Origin: Bacteroidota bacterium
Lineage (GTDB): Bacteria; Bacteroidota; Bacteroidia; Bacteroidales; Dysgonomonadaceae
Assembly: GCA_023388315.1 (NCBI GenBank)
Contig: JAEWGM010000028.1
Span: 186,001-250,000, forward strand
Length of the DNA stretch: 64,000 nucleotides
Direction: 5' to 3'
The notes under the pieces were generated by a model. It saw only the letters and a program-made list of their open reading frames with translations, had not been told where the DNA came from and ran no database searches. The position numbers were made by a program, and so were the translations under genes. This document shows positions 9,722 through 19,351 of the stretch, in pieces (within the stretch, counting starts at the first letter, position 1; the number at the start of each line of letters is the position of its first letter).

Positions 9722-9729
9722 CAAAGATA
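9722..9729 (-). promoter_or_regulatory. Bacteroidetes -7 element for gltX
   Basis: The minus strand reads TATCTTTG, an exact TAnnTTTG match, placing transcription start very close to the ATG at 9701. No convincing -33 motif was found. Confidence 0.5.
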
Positions 9730-9791
9730 GTGAAAGTATTTTATTGCGGGTTTAACTCTTCCGATTTCGTTTTCTTTCTCGGTGGGTGAAA

Positions 9792-9830
9792 TAGTCGCCA
9801 CTAAGGCACAAAGGCTCTAAGAACATAAAG
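9792..9830. repeat. CACTAAG-CACAAAG dispersed repeat, copy 1
   Basis: The phrase ATAGTCGCCACTAAGGCAC followed by AAAGGCTCTAAGAAC matches the copy at 10180-10215 closely. Similar wording appears at about 51395-51425 and 53690-53735. Confidence 0.5.
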
Positions 9831-9899
9831 ATGGGAAACCAAAAATTTTCAAAAGCAATTGAGAACTTGTAACGGGAAAGGTTTTCTTACGCTCTTACA

Positions 9900-9990
9900 G
9901 AGCTGCTTTTCGGATGCTGCTTAACCCGTAGGGCGTTGCCCTACGCTATGTTATGATAGGCTTTCAGCCTATATGCAAAAACAATATTCT
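9900..9990. repeat. Serial short-hairpin repeat cluster
   Basis: GTAGGGC-gtt-GCCCTAC and ATAGGCT-ttc-AGCCTAT are perfect stems with three-base loops, placed one after the other. They belong to the same style as the clusters at 4.55, 53.75 and 63.2 kb. Confidence 0.5.
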
Positions 9991-10179
9991 CTTATTAAGC
10001 CATAAGGCTGGTTCAAAAGAATATAGTACACGGATAGCCGGTTTAAAAGATTTTATATGTTTAGTTATCAGTGTGCTATCGGTTGTCTGTTCTCTTTTTA
10101 ACTGTGAAAATCAGTCTTATCTGTGCCATCGGTGTACATTTGGTAATAAGTTTTGGGTTTTAGTGCCTTTGTGGCAAAA

Positions 10180-10265
10180 ATAGTCGCCACTAAGACACAA
10201 AGACGCTAAGAAACACGAAAAATGGACAAAATAAATTCGTGCAGATTCGTGTCATTCGTGGGTTA
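10180..10265. repeat. CACTAAG-CACAAAG dispersed repeat, copy 2, plus ATTCGTG phrase
   Basis: It repeats the unit seen at 9792-9830 and is followed by a second degenerate dispersed phrase built of ATTCGTG words. No coding potential was seen. Confidence 0.45.
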
Positions 10266-10312
10266 TTTGCAAGCGAATTGGAATTCACTTGACCCAAGTT
10301 TAGAAAATAAAG

Positions 10313-10344
10313 AAAGCGGCTGCCATATAACAAGGCAACCGCTT
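10313..10344 (-). terminator. Hairpin terminator downstream of the DUF4998 lipoprotein gene
   Basis: A 12-bp stem with one mismatch (AAAGCGGCTGCC against GGCAACCGCTTT) and a 9-base loop lies 38 bp past the stop codon. On the minus strand it is followed by a T-rich run. Confidence 0.7.
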
Positions 10345-10381
10345 TTCTCTAAATTATTATAGCTTATATAAAGCGATCATC

Positions 10382-11545
10382 TTATTGTCCGCTATCATAA
10401 TAAAGTATCCAATCCGCTAGCTGGAATAAATTGCTTCCGTGGTTCATGGTAACGTTCACCCTGTAATGAGTGTATGCGGTTGTGTTGCTAATGTTGAATG
10501 TAGCTCTTTGGAACCTACTTGTAAATCTGTAGTCGGTTTGCCTGTCGAGTTCAGTCCAGTTCGATCCGTCGTTGGAACCTTCTAATATCCAATCTTTGGG
10601 GTCTCTGGACTCTGCATCGTTCGCCGATGTCATAGTGTACTTGGTAGCGATAAACGCACGATCCATTTCCCACAACATCCACGTTTGCTGGCTGCCGCAT
10701 AAATACTTCGTATTAGGGTTGTTGTCCACCACCTTGTCAATACCTTCATGCCCACCGGTGTTGAACCTGTCTGAAACCCGTCCGGGAGTATTCATTAAGT
10801 TAATCACAACGGGTTCAACATTCAACGTTGTTGTGTTTTCCAGCCAAACCTCGTCTATGGTGGTGAGGTTCCCGATGATGGGCAGAACAGACGCTTTATA
10901 ATCAAACGTATATTGGCCCACGGGCAAAAATGGCAACGGGATTACCGAAGTAACGGGAATGTCAACTTGCGTACTTCCCACCAATTCGGGTAGGAATACT
11001 TTGTCGGTTTTTGTAAATCCATCCGGCCCCTTAACGCTATATTCTATGTTGCCGGTAAACGTCATCACCACATTGGATGTTCCAACCATGGAGATGTATT
11101 GATCTGCGCCAATGGTTTGAACTACCAGCGTTGGGGGCGTTAATGTTTCTACAAACGATTGTGAAACCGGAAAAGCCGTGATTGACGTTGGTACCGACAA
11201 ATTCTTGTGTTCGTCCATCGTGTAAACGATAAATTCATATCCTGTGCCACCGCTTAAGCCCTCTATGCTTACGGAATCCACCATCGTGTCATAGAACACT
11301 TCGGTGCTATCGGGACCGTACACAATTTTGATGGATTTCGACTTTTGGTCTTTGGGATTATCCCACGCCAAAACCACGCGCTCCAGCCCGGGGTAAACCC
11401 GTAAACTGTCAATTTTACCTGAATAGTTATATTCTTCAAGATACTCCTTAAAGTTATCTTCCATGCTGTCGCATCCGTAATACCCGAATAACGCAAACAG
11501 CATGCCCACTATTACTATTGATTTTATGTTGTTTATACGATTCAT
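10382..11545 (-). CDS. Surface lipoprotein: DUF4998 plus C-terminal F5/8 type C (discoidin) domain
   Basis: The 387-residue protein has a lipoprotein signal ending in FALFGYYGC. Residues about 40-130 fit DUF4998 (GLERVVLAWDNPKDQKSK and the GGTGYEFIVYTMDEHKN segment), a fibronectin-like fold seen in accessory proteins of SusCD loci. The C-terminal 150 residues resemble an F5/8 type C carbohydrate-binding domain (DNNPNTKYLCG, DWILEGSNDGSNWTELD). It probably sits on the outer membrane and helps to hold a glycan. It is the last gene of the damaged locus, 21 bp after the preceding lipoprotein gene, and appears intact. Confidence 0.8.
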   Translation of the reverse strand: MNRINNIKSIVIVGMLFALFGYYGCDSMEDNFKEYLEEYNYSGKIDSLRVYPGLERVVLAWDNPKDQKSKSIKIVYGPDSTEVFYDTMVDSVSIEGLSGGTGYEFIVYTMDEHKNLSVPTSITAFPVSQSFVETLTPPTLVVQTIGADQYISMVGTSNVVMTFTGNIEYSVKGPDGFTKTDKVFLPELVGSTQVDIPVTSVIPLPFLPVGQYTFDYKASVLPIIGNLTTIDEVWLENTTTLNVEPVVINLMNTPGRVSDRFNTGGHEGIDKVVDNNPNTKYLCGSQQTWMLWEMDRAFIATKYTMTSANDAESRDPKDWILEGSNDGSNWTELDRQTDYRFTSRFQRATFNISNTTAYTHYRVNVTMNHGSNLFQLADWILYYDSGQ

Positions 11546-11566
11546 TTTGAAAGTATTTTATAGTGT

Positions 11567-12898
11567 TTATTCCCATCCTTCAATAACGCCGGTAATTGTT
11601 TCCGGGTCTTCAATAATGCTGCCATCGGCTTCGGTGCCAAAAACGGTGATTTCTGACGTACAGCCCGAGTTACCTCCGCCGAATTGTTTGATCCCTTTGT
11701 ATCGCAAATACCGGAATGGTTTGGTAAAACGTGGATTTTCCGGGTAGAACATATATTCATGCCCGTTTCTAGCCTCGTTTCGGGCTTCAATTACATTGGA
11801 AGGTTGTATTAACCTATACCTGCCAACCAATTCCCAGCCATCGAAAATTCCATCGGTTGGATCCTTGTCGTCGCTAATCCATATTTCCCAAATTTCTACG
11901 TTTTCTCCTCCATACAACATCCCCCAAGCATCACGCTGCCATACTTTAAAACGGCTTCCTTTTATTTCTCGTCCCAAGTCAATGAAATAAGAGAAGGGAT
12001 AACTTACTTGTCCTGTATTGAAATAATTCAGATTCAGTTTCGGTTGGTAATCATATTCGTTGTCCCAGAATTTTTCAATACGTCCCTCAACGTGCGACAT
12101 GGGGGCGTTCATCATACTGTCTTTTCGATAGGTGCCTCTGAACTCTTCAAAAGGCTCTTGCTCAAAGGGATTGGGACTGCTGCTGTAGTCCCATCTGTTC
12201 CCATACAGCAAGTCGTCGCGTAAGAAAGACCATTGTTTTTTGGAAATGGCACCGTCTATTAAGGGCGTGATCGCACCATAGTTTTTTGTTGCTGTTTGGT
12301 TTTCATAGGTGTCCTTGATAAATATGTTCACCTCGTGCGGCTTTCCATCTAAGTTATCTATGGTAAAGCGGTCTTTCGCCAAATTGGATGAGTAAATTTT
12401 TGTAGCCTGCGTTTCGCCCACTTTCACGTTTGCGTAAATAAAAATGGTTTGACGCAATTCGTTTTCCCAGTCCAATACTATGGAGGAGAATCCGGGTTGT
12501 ACCGTTACCGTTTCAAGTACCGCCAATGTTGATGGGGCCTTGGGTTTAACTGTGGTTACCACGGGTTGCGATTCATTGGCGTTTCTGTCAACCGAAAAGA
12601 TTCTCACTTCGTATTCTTTTTCCTGTCCAAATCCTTCGATGAACAACGTGTCGGAATAAACGCTACTTGTTTTGGAAACCTTCTCACCGGTATCGATAAT
12701 GTATTCTGCTCTTGCATACAGAAAATCATTGTCGCTGGGAATGGTGTAGGTGAAATATCCACCACCATATTGAGGGGTGAAAACCACATCTTTCACCTGT
12801 CCCGGAGGAGTGGTGTCTCCTATAGTTTCATTGTTGCAGCTGCTTAAAGTAGTGAGGGCTGCAACACACAAAAGCATAGATAAATATATGTATTTCAT
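11567..12898 (-). CDS. Surface lipoprotein with DUF4959, DUF5126 and DUF5000-like domains
   Basis: The 443-residue protein starts at the ATG at 12898 (MKYIYLSML), which gives a clean lipoprotein signal ending LTTLSSC; a longer reading adds ten residues before it and hides the signal. Domain order fits the well-known Bacteroidetes SusD-adjacent lipoproteins: DUF4959 (about 25-130), DUF5126 (about 130-230) and a C-terminal discoidin-like DUF5000 (about 270-430, with NVEIWEIWISDDKDPTDG). A glycan-binding surface role is inferred. It follows the truncated SusD gene by 23 bp and should normally be co-transcribed with a SusC/SusD pair, but here no SusC is present. Confidence 0.82.
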   Translation of the reverse strand: MKYIYLSMLLCVAALTTLSSCNNETIGDTTPPGQVKDVVFTPQYGGGYFTYTIPSDNDFLYARAEYIIDTGEKVSKTSSVYSDTLFIEGFGQEKEYEVRIFSVDRNANESQPVVTTVKPKAPSTLAVLETVTVQPGFSSIVLDWENELRQTIFIYANVKVGETQATKIYSSNLAKDRFTIDNLDGKPHEVNIFIKDTYENQTATKNYGAITPLIDGAISKKQWSFLRDDLLYGNRWDYSSSPNPFEQEPFEEFRGTYRKDSMMNAPMSHVEGRIEKFWDNEYDYQPKLNLNYFNTGQVSYPFSYFIDLGREIKGSRFKVWQRDAWGMLYGGENVEIWEIWISDDKDPTDGIFDGWELVGRYRLIQPSNVIEARNEARNGHEYMFYPENPRFTKPFRYLRYKGIKQFGGGNSGCTSEITVFGTEADGSIIEDPETITGVIEGWE

Positions 12899-12921
12899 AA
12901 CTTTCAATGTTTTAATAGTTG

Positions 12922-14755
12922 TTACCATCCCGGATTTTGTGCTAAATTGGGATTTCTGTTAATATCCCAAATTGGGATAGGCATTAAATAATCGCGTGGT
13001 GTTTGCCATCTGCGTGGCTGCAATGTCATTAATACATAAAACTGCTCAGGGTCAACGCCGGTGGTGTTCCATCCTCTCATTGGCGAAAGGAAATAGCGGT
13101 CGGCTTGCTTCCATCGGAGAATATCGAAATAGCGGTGTCCTTCAAACGACAGTTCAATTAAGCGTTCACGCTGGATAATGTCGCGAAGCCCTTCTTTAGT
13201 TTGATGTTTTCCGGGTGTTTTCACAATGTTGGCATCGCTCCACACTTGCTCAATGGGTTTTAAGCCCGCAACGGTACGTACTTTGTTCAGGTAGTCATAC
13301 ACAGGTTGGCCGGGGCCGTTAAACTCGTTATATGCTTCGGCATACATCAAATACAAGTCTGCTAAGCGAATAATGGGATAGGGGAATTTTATCACACGTG
13401 CCCAGTGGCCTGTTCCCGACTCGGGATGAACAAGTTTTTTAATGCCGAGCCCGGTCCAATAGAAGTCGGTGGTGTGTTGCGATCCTCTTCCTCCCGGAAA
13501 CTCGTTGTAACGCATTTTCACGTCGTTGGCAATGTCATGTGTGCGCCATACGCTTCTGTCTGTAACCAACCATGCGTAAAACCGAGGTTCTCTGTCGAGG
13601 TACAACTTCACTGTTTTTTCTCCTGCTTGCATATACCCTTTGTGATACGTATCGCTAGGGATGGTGGCTATTTGAAGACGGTTTTCATAATCGAATGTTT
13701 TATCATCTTCAATGGGAACACCGTTCTTGGAGTAATAAAGTTCGCTCATCCGGTAGTCGGCGCCCAGCCACTGCCAAGCATATGCTGCTTGTGTAGGGTC
13801 GGCAACCGAGCGCATATTGGTAGCGTGCGCGAAACCTCCTTGGCCTTCGTAATCCAATCCGGAGTAACCCCAAATTATTTCGTCGTTCCAAGGATGTACA
13901 ATGGAAAAGCGTTTGTTATAAGCATACTGAATGATGTCTGAACTTTCAAAGTTGTCCACGTCCCAGAATTTGGGTTGAGCGGTAAATTCGTACAATTGTT
14001 TGCCACGATTTTCAGCAAAATCTATGGCTTCTTTGATAGCGTCTAACGCGTCTTTCCATTTCTCGGGCTTGTACTCCATAGAGAAATAGGTTTGTCCGGC
14101 TTTGTTTCTAAAATTGCTAAAGTACTCCGAGTTGCCGTTGAACAGAGGGCTTGCTCTTGTTAAAAGCACCTGCGCTTTAATAGCGCGCGCGTTTATTTGA
14201 TCAATTTGTCCGAAAAAAGCGCTTTCTCTTTCAATGTTCAAGTCGCTCTTGGGGTTGCCGTTGGCGTCATATAACACCTCGTCAATTAAATTAACAATGT
14301 AATTAAAGCAAGAGTCAACTGTTTGTCTTTCCTGACGTACTTCTTCTACCGTGGCAAACGGCTCCAAATTTTCATCGGCAATAATAATCGGGCCGTATAA
14401 TCGGGTAAGATAGAAATGATAGTACGCCTTTAAAACTTTCACTTGCGCAATCCAATCGGTGCGTTCTGCCGGTGTAATATCGGGCACATTGTCAATGTTT
14501 TCGAAAAATATATTGCACAGGCGGATTCCTTGATACAAAGAGGCTGCTCCGCCTCCGCCGCTCCAATAGTTTAAAATGGGGTCGTTGGAGTTGTTCCATC
14601 CTTGCATCAAGTGCATGCCTCTAAGCAATCCCCGGTTTTCCGCGTGGTCGGCATCCAGTCTTCCCACCCACTCATCGCCGGCAAGCGTCATTGACTCATG
14701 AAGCTTCTCATAATTAGGGATATATCTGTAACAAGTGGATAAAGCGCTCAGCGCC
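12922..14755 (-). pseudogene. SusD/RagB family outer-membrane protein, 5'-truncated
   Basis: About 610 residues of a SusD/RagB protein are recognisable from roughly ALSTCYRYIPNYE onward, with the typical C-terminus PRDYLMPIPIWDINRNPNL. The lipoprotein signal and about the first 50-80 residues are missing. In their place the reading frame runs into out-of-frame GH78 sequence (the segment up to about position 14755 reads as nonsense such as MRTGVCHTQH). Without its lipidation signal it cannot reach the outer membrane in the normal way. The partner SusC gene, which should lie immediately upstream, is absent. I infer one deletion that removed the GH78 3' end, a SusC gene and the SusD 5' end, unless the assembly is chimeric here. 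Confidence 0.8.
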
Positions 14756-16450
14756 CTCGTAATTCCGGTAAGTATGCCAAGATGCAGATATGATAAATCC
14801 ACACCAATATGGCCCCCCTCCGGCAGAATAAGGATTAGGTGCTGTGTGTGGCATACTCCCGTTCTCACGAATTACGTCTGCCCAAGCATCTAACCAATTA
14901 CTATACAGAGGAGCAAGATTAAACATCGTTTGTGCTGTAGCTGTGGATGCGTTGCCGTCGCCTCCGTAGCCTAATCTTTCAATTTGAGGGCAATCTACAA
15001 AATAACCTCCTAAGCCTACACATTGCAATGTGTAAAAAACCATATCATGAATGCGATTAAGATCAGTATCTGAGCATTCAAAACTGGAGGTAGGCTCAAA
15101 GTCGGTATGAATGAGATATGCTTTTATGGAATCTAGCTTAGGTTCTTCGTAAAGGTTCGATATTTTTACAAATCTAAATCCGTGGTAATTAAATCTATTT
15201 CTGAAGAATTCAGTACCGCTGCCAGACGCGATGTAACGATCTGTTTGTCCCTGATTGACTATTTGTCCATTTTCATCCAGATGGTCAGAATACTCTAAAA
15301 CAACTTGTTGCTTGTTTTTCAATCTTGGGAAAGTTATTTCGAACCATCCGGCAAGAGTTGTTCCTATATCCACTAAAAACGTACTGTCGTTTACTTTATC
15401 TATTGCTATAGGAATAATCTCTTTTGTAATTCTATTTGGTTCGACCATTTGCGGGCTTATAATGTGCTTTGGCACTTCAATGACCGCAGCTTTATCCCAC
15501 TTGAGATTTTCGGGTTCAGTGAACGGGAGATTTTGTGTTTCTAAATTTCCTGAAACCTCTTCTCCACCGTACCTTCCTGACATCCAGTCGCTGATTCGGG
15601 TATATTCACTATTTCGTGCTTGCCATGTATTGTCTGTTACAACAATCATCTCAGCTAGCTCTCCCGAGAATTTTTCGAGTTGAGCTTTTACCAATGGTCC
15701 TTTTCCGACTACTCCGGGTAATCCTTCGGAGTACCAACCACTGCCTAACCAAATGATTAGGCTGTTTTCTCCTGTGTTTATGTAAGGCGTAACGTCATAA
15801 GTATTAATAAGTGAGCGTTTATTGAATTGGGAAACAGCAGGTGAAAGAACATCCTCATCAACCTTTTGTCCGTTAATAAATACTTCGTGGTATCCTAAGC
15901 TATTGATATGTAACAGATAGCTGTCGTCTTTTTTGATATTTTTTATTGAAAAACTTTTCCGCAATTGAGGACAATGTTGGAACCCGTTCTCAGAAGGGTA
16001 ACCGATATACGAGGCCTTCCAATCATCTTGATTAGTTATGCCAATGCTGAAAGTTGCATAATCACTCCATTTTGAAACATTTCCCTCTTCATCCCAAGTG
16101 CGTACTTTCCAATATAGAGGTTTCCTAGAATTTATTGGTTTTCCTTGATAATCAATTAGAATATTTGAAGAGGAATTTACTTTCCCGGAATTCCAATAGT
16201 CAGCTTTTTTTTCATTCAGATTATTAATATTACCCGCAACAAGTATTTGATAAAAAGTCTGATTAGTTCCATTTTTGTTTGAGTTGTTTTTCCAACTAAA
16301 TCGGGGGTGTAGTGTGTTAACCCCGAGTGGATTCTGTAAGTTCTCACACTTGAGATTATTTACTTCTGAAATCTTACTTTTTGAACACCCGAAAAAATAC
16401 GGAAGTAAAAAAGAGCAGCTTATTAATATTATGTGTTTTTTAAAGTTCAT
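14714..16450 (-). pseudogene. Alpha-L-rhamnosidase (GH78), 3'-truncated
   Basis: The 578-residue frame starts with a lipoprotein signal (LPYFFGC) and follows GH78 order: beta-sandwich N-terminal domains, Bac_rhamnosid, then the start of the (alpha/alpha)6 barrel. The barrel motif DCPQIERLGYGGD near residue 490 keeps the general-acid glutamate region. Homology stops around RNYEG (about 14755), and the last dozen residues (AERFIHLLQIYP) are read out of frame from SusD. Intact relatives in this window have 897 and 913 residues, so about 300 residues are lost, including the distal catalytic glutamate in the ATT-x-x-E motif. It is unlikely to be active. Confidence 0.85.
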
Positions 16451-16602
16451 ATGAAATAAATTATATTTTTTACAGAAAACTTCTACGAAGTTAAAAACAG
16501 AAGCATCGGAAAATACAAACCATTTTTAAGCTGTTGGATAATAGTGATGCTTTACAGAGATGTTTTTTTATTAAAAATGGTATATTTGTTCATATCTGTT
16601 TT

Positions 16603-19344
16603 TTACAGTCTTTTTTTGAAATTATGTTTTCCGCTTTTTGCGATAATATACTCAGCCTCTTTAGGCAGATAGACTTTTGCTTCGCAATTAAACGGAACCT
16701 CAATATCCATTTCAAACTGGCCGTTATTCACCCTCCAATCCACCTTAATTGTCCCGTATAAGGTGTTGTAAGAAGCCTTTACATAATTTAAATCACCCAC
16801 AACTTGCGGCGCTATTTTGAAGTTCTTGAATCCGGAGTATGTGTTTTCTTCCACATCAATTCCTGCCAGTGACTTATAAAACCATTCTTCAATTTGCCCC
16901 ATCATAAAATGATTCCACGAGGCGCCTTCTCTTGGATCCCATAATTCGGTTAAAGTGGTGGCGCCAAATTGAAGTTGAAATCCATATCCGGGAACTTCTG
17001 AGTGATTGTGCATTTTATACATCACTTCATTTAACCCGTTCTGTGCCAAGGTTTGAAATAAATACCTGTTACCGGGATTTCCTGTGGACAATCTGTATCC
17101 ACGTGTTTTTATGTCTTCTAATAAATTATTTAATACAGCTTCTTTGTGTTGAGGATCAACCAGTCCGGCAAACAGTGGCATGGAGTTTGATGCTTGGCTA
17201 CCGGTACCGTATTGCTTTGACTCTGCGTTAAAAAATTCTTTGTTAAAAGTTTCTCCTACTTTTTCTTTTAAGGCCGAGTAAAAATTGAAGTCTTCAGAAT
17301 TGCCCATAATTTCAGCTGCCTTAGCCAGATTATCTATGGCCATATAATAATGTGCGGATGCAGACAGGGGAATAGGTGTGTTTTGAGATACACCATACGG
17401 TTGATCGATATTATAGTCGCACCAATCGCCTAGTCCGTGAGATACAATATGATTATTTGCCGTGGTTGATAAGTAGTCCACATACCGCTTCATAACATCA
17501 TAGTATTTAACAATCAGTGATTTATCCCCATAATATTCATAATACATCATGGGCAAAATAACAGAGGCACTGCCCCATTCGGGAGAATCTCTGAACCCGT
17601 CCTCAAAAACCACGTATTCAGGAGCAATATCGGGCACTAAGCCGTTTGGCAATTGAGCGTCGTGAATATCCTGCATTATTTTGGGCAGTAAAGTGGTTAA
17701 ATTAAAATTGTAGAATAATCCAGGCCCGTTTAAGTGGTTTTGTTCCAACCATCCTAATTTTTCACGATGCGGACAATCGGTGAATACGGCTTGCATATTG
17801 CTTTTTATGGCATTAACAATCAAGTTATGAGCTCTGTTAAAAATATCGTTTGAAGACCGAAAATTCCCTGTAGGTTCCGCTGAATTGTATACAAAACACG
17901 ATTTAATGTCTTCTATAATGGGGATGTCTCTCTCGTCGGGTAGTGCAGTTAACTTGGCCCCTTCAACTTGAATATATCGAAATCCGTAATACGAAAATCG
18001 AGGCTGCCAGGTTTCGCTATTTTCTCCTTTTAAGGTGTATTCGTAATAATAAGGACTGCCCGATTGCGTTTGATTTATGCTGCCGTCATCGTTAATTCGT
18101 TCGGCAACTGTTAATCGAATCTTATCACCTTTTTTCCCTTTCACAGTAAATACGGGATATCCGGAAAGATTTTGTCCCATGTCTAATACATACGATTCGC
18201 CTATTTTTTTACTCTCCTGAATAGTAAAATATTCCATTTCTCTTACCGGAGTTGAAGTTTGCGGTTTCAATTTCCCGTTAGGAGCTTTGTCCACAACAAC
18301 GGGGAGCCAATGGGAATCATCAAAACCGGAGGTGTCCCATCCCGGTTGCTCAAGGCGCGCGTCGTAATCCTCGCCGCCATACATGCTATTAAAAACGATA
18401 GGGCTTGGAGAATATTTCCAACCACGATTTGATGTTATTGTCTCTTTTGCACCGTCGGTGTATGTAATGTTGAGTTGCAAAAATAAAGTGGGAGGCCCAA
18501 AACTGACTTGCATTTTTCGATACCGTCCACCTTGTTCGTTATAAAATCCGTTTCCGAGGAGTACTCCTATGGCATTGTCTCCTTTTTTTAGCTTGTTTGT
18601 GAGATCGTAAGCGTTATAATAAACTGTTTTATCGTAATCACTCCAAGATGGACTGAATTGGTCGTTGCCTACTTTATTCCCATTCAATGAAAGTTCATAA
18701 TGCCCCAATCCGCTAATATAGACAATAGCATCTTTTATTTCTTTGTGTACAGAAAACGATTTCCGTAGATAGATACTTCTTTTCGACAATGGATTTGTTT
18801 CACGCCAGAGTTGAGCCTCTTTGGAAGATTCGGATATGAGATGATAATTTCTTCCTTCGGGAAGATTGGAGTCTTCTCTTTTTATAGCACCTATCCACTG
18901 TGCGTCAAGTTGTTTTAAATCAGGAGCTAAGCGAAATTCAGCTTTCTTGCTCCAAGGAGTGCGTTTGTTTTTATTATTCCAAACTCGAACTCGCCATTGA
19001 TATTTTTCACCGGGAATTAGAACGGTTTTTCCTGAATATGGCACATGTTGGCTTTTATCGGATACGGTTTTTCCTGAATTCCAAATCTTTTTATTTGTAT
19101 TGTCAAAAATCTCTAATTCATAGGCTGTTTGTTTCACGTCATTTTCCGCCGACGTCATCTGCCAACCAAAACGAGGCGCTTGTTCCTCAATTAAAAGTGG
19201 AGATTCTTGGTATTCGCAAGTGAGCTTGACAAATTGTAAACTGCTTGGTGATTTTTTTTGAGCAAAGGTAACATGAAATGACGTTACCAAAATTGCGAGA
19301 AATAAAAGTTGAGTTCTATTTACATTGAATAGTTTCTTGTGCAT
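16603..19344 (-). CDS. Alpha-L-rhamnosidase, GH78 family
   Basis: The 913-residue secreted enzyme (signal ending about LVTSFHVTFAQ) hydrolyses terminal alpha-L-rhamnose. Domain order is an Ig-like N-terminal domain (about 35-135), two beta-sandwich domains, an (alpha/alpha)6 catalytic barrel from about residue 500, and a C-terminal beta-sandwich. The barrel motif is DCPHREKLGWLEQ (about residue 530), a variant with EQ where many relatives have GD, and the distal acid is in GATTLTELWD. It lies 7 bp after the next GH78 gene and so belongs to the araC-GH78-GH78 operon. Confidence 0.93.
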   Translation of the reverse strand: MHKKLFNVNRTQLLFLAILVTSFHVTFAQKKSPSSLQFVKLTCEYQESPLLIEEQAPRFGWQMTSAENDVKQTAYELEIFDNTNKKIWNSGKTVSDKSQHVPYSGKTVLIPGEKYQWRVRVWNNKNKRTPWSKKAEFRLAPDLKQLDAQWIGAIKREDSNLPEGRNYHLISESSKEAQLWRETNPLSKRSIYLRKSFSVHKEIKDAIVYISGLGHYELSLNGNKVGNDQFSPSWSDYDKTVYYNAYDLTNKLKKGDNAIGVLLGNGFYNEQGGRYRKMQVSFGPPTLFLQLNITYTDGAKETITSNRGWKYSPSPIVFNSMYGGEDYDARLEQPGWDTSGFDDSHWLPVVVDKAPNGKLKPQTSTPVREMEYFTIQESKKIGESYVLDMGQNLSGYPVFTVKGKKGDKIRLTVAERINDDGSINQTQSGSPYYYEYTLKGENSETWQPRFSYYGFRYIQVEGAKLTALPDERDIPIIEDIKSCFVYNSAEPTGNFRSSNDIFNRAHNLIVNAIKSNMQAVFTDCPHREKLGWLEQNHLNGPGLFYNFNLTTLLPKIMQDIHDAQLPNGLVPDIAPEYVVFEDGFRDSPEWGSASVILPMMYYEYYGDKSLIVKYYDVMKRYVDYLSTTANNHIVSHGLGDWCDYNIDQPYGVSQNTPIPLSASAHYYMAIDNLAKAAEIMGNSEDFNFYSALKEKVGETFNKEFFNAESKQYGTGSQASNSMPLFAGLVDPQHKEAVLNNLLEDIKTRGYRLSTGNPGNRYLFQTLAQNGLNEVMYKMHNHSEVPGYGFQLQFGATTLTELWDPREGASWNHFMMGQIEEWFYKSLAGIDVEENTYSGFKNFKIAPQVVGDLNYVKASYNTLYGTIKVDWRVNNGQFEMDIEVPFNCEAKVYLPKEAEYIIAKSGKHNFKKRL

Positions 19345-19351
19345 TGTTACG

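Larger units (their letters stand above)
9702..10381. other. Long intergenic stretch filled with dispersed repeats
   Basis: I see no gene in these 680 bases. Two copies of a GTCGCCACTAAG(G/A)CACAAAG phrase lie at about 9792-9830 and 10180-10215. A serial hairpin cluster (GTAGGGC/GCCCTAC, ATAGGCT/AGCCTAT) lies at about 9925-9975. A phrase of the type ATTCGTGCAGATTCGTG is at about 10230-10265. A terminator for the upstream lipoprotein gene is at 10313-10344. Confidence 0.6.

Noticed and set aside
13405..13941. 178-codon open frame on the plus strand
   Set aside because: It is antisense to the SusD sequence, with no domain or good start context.
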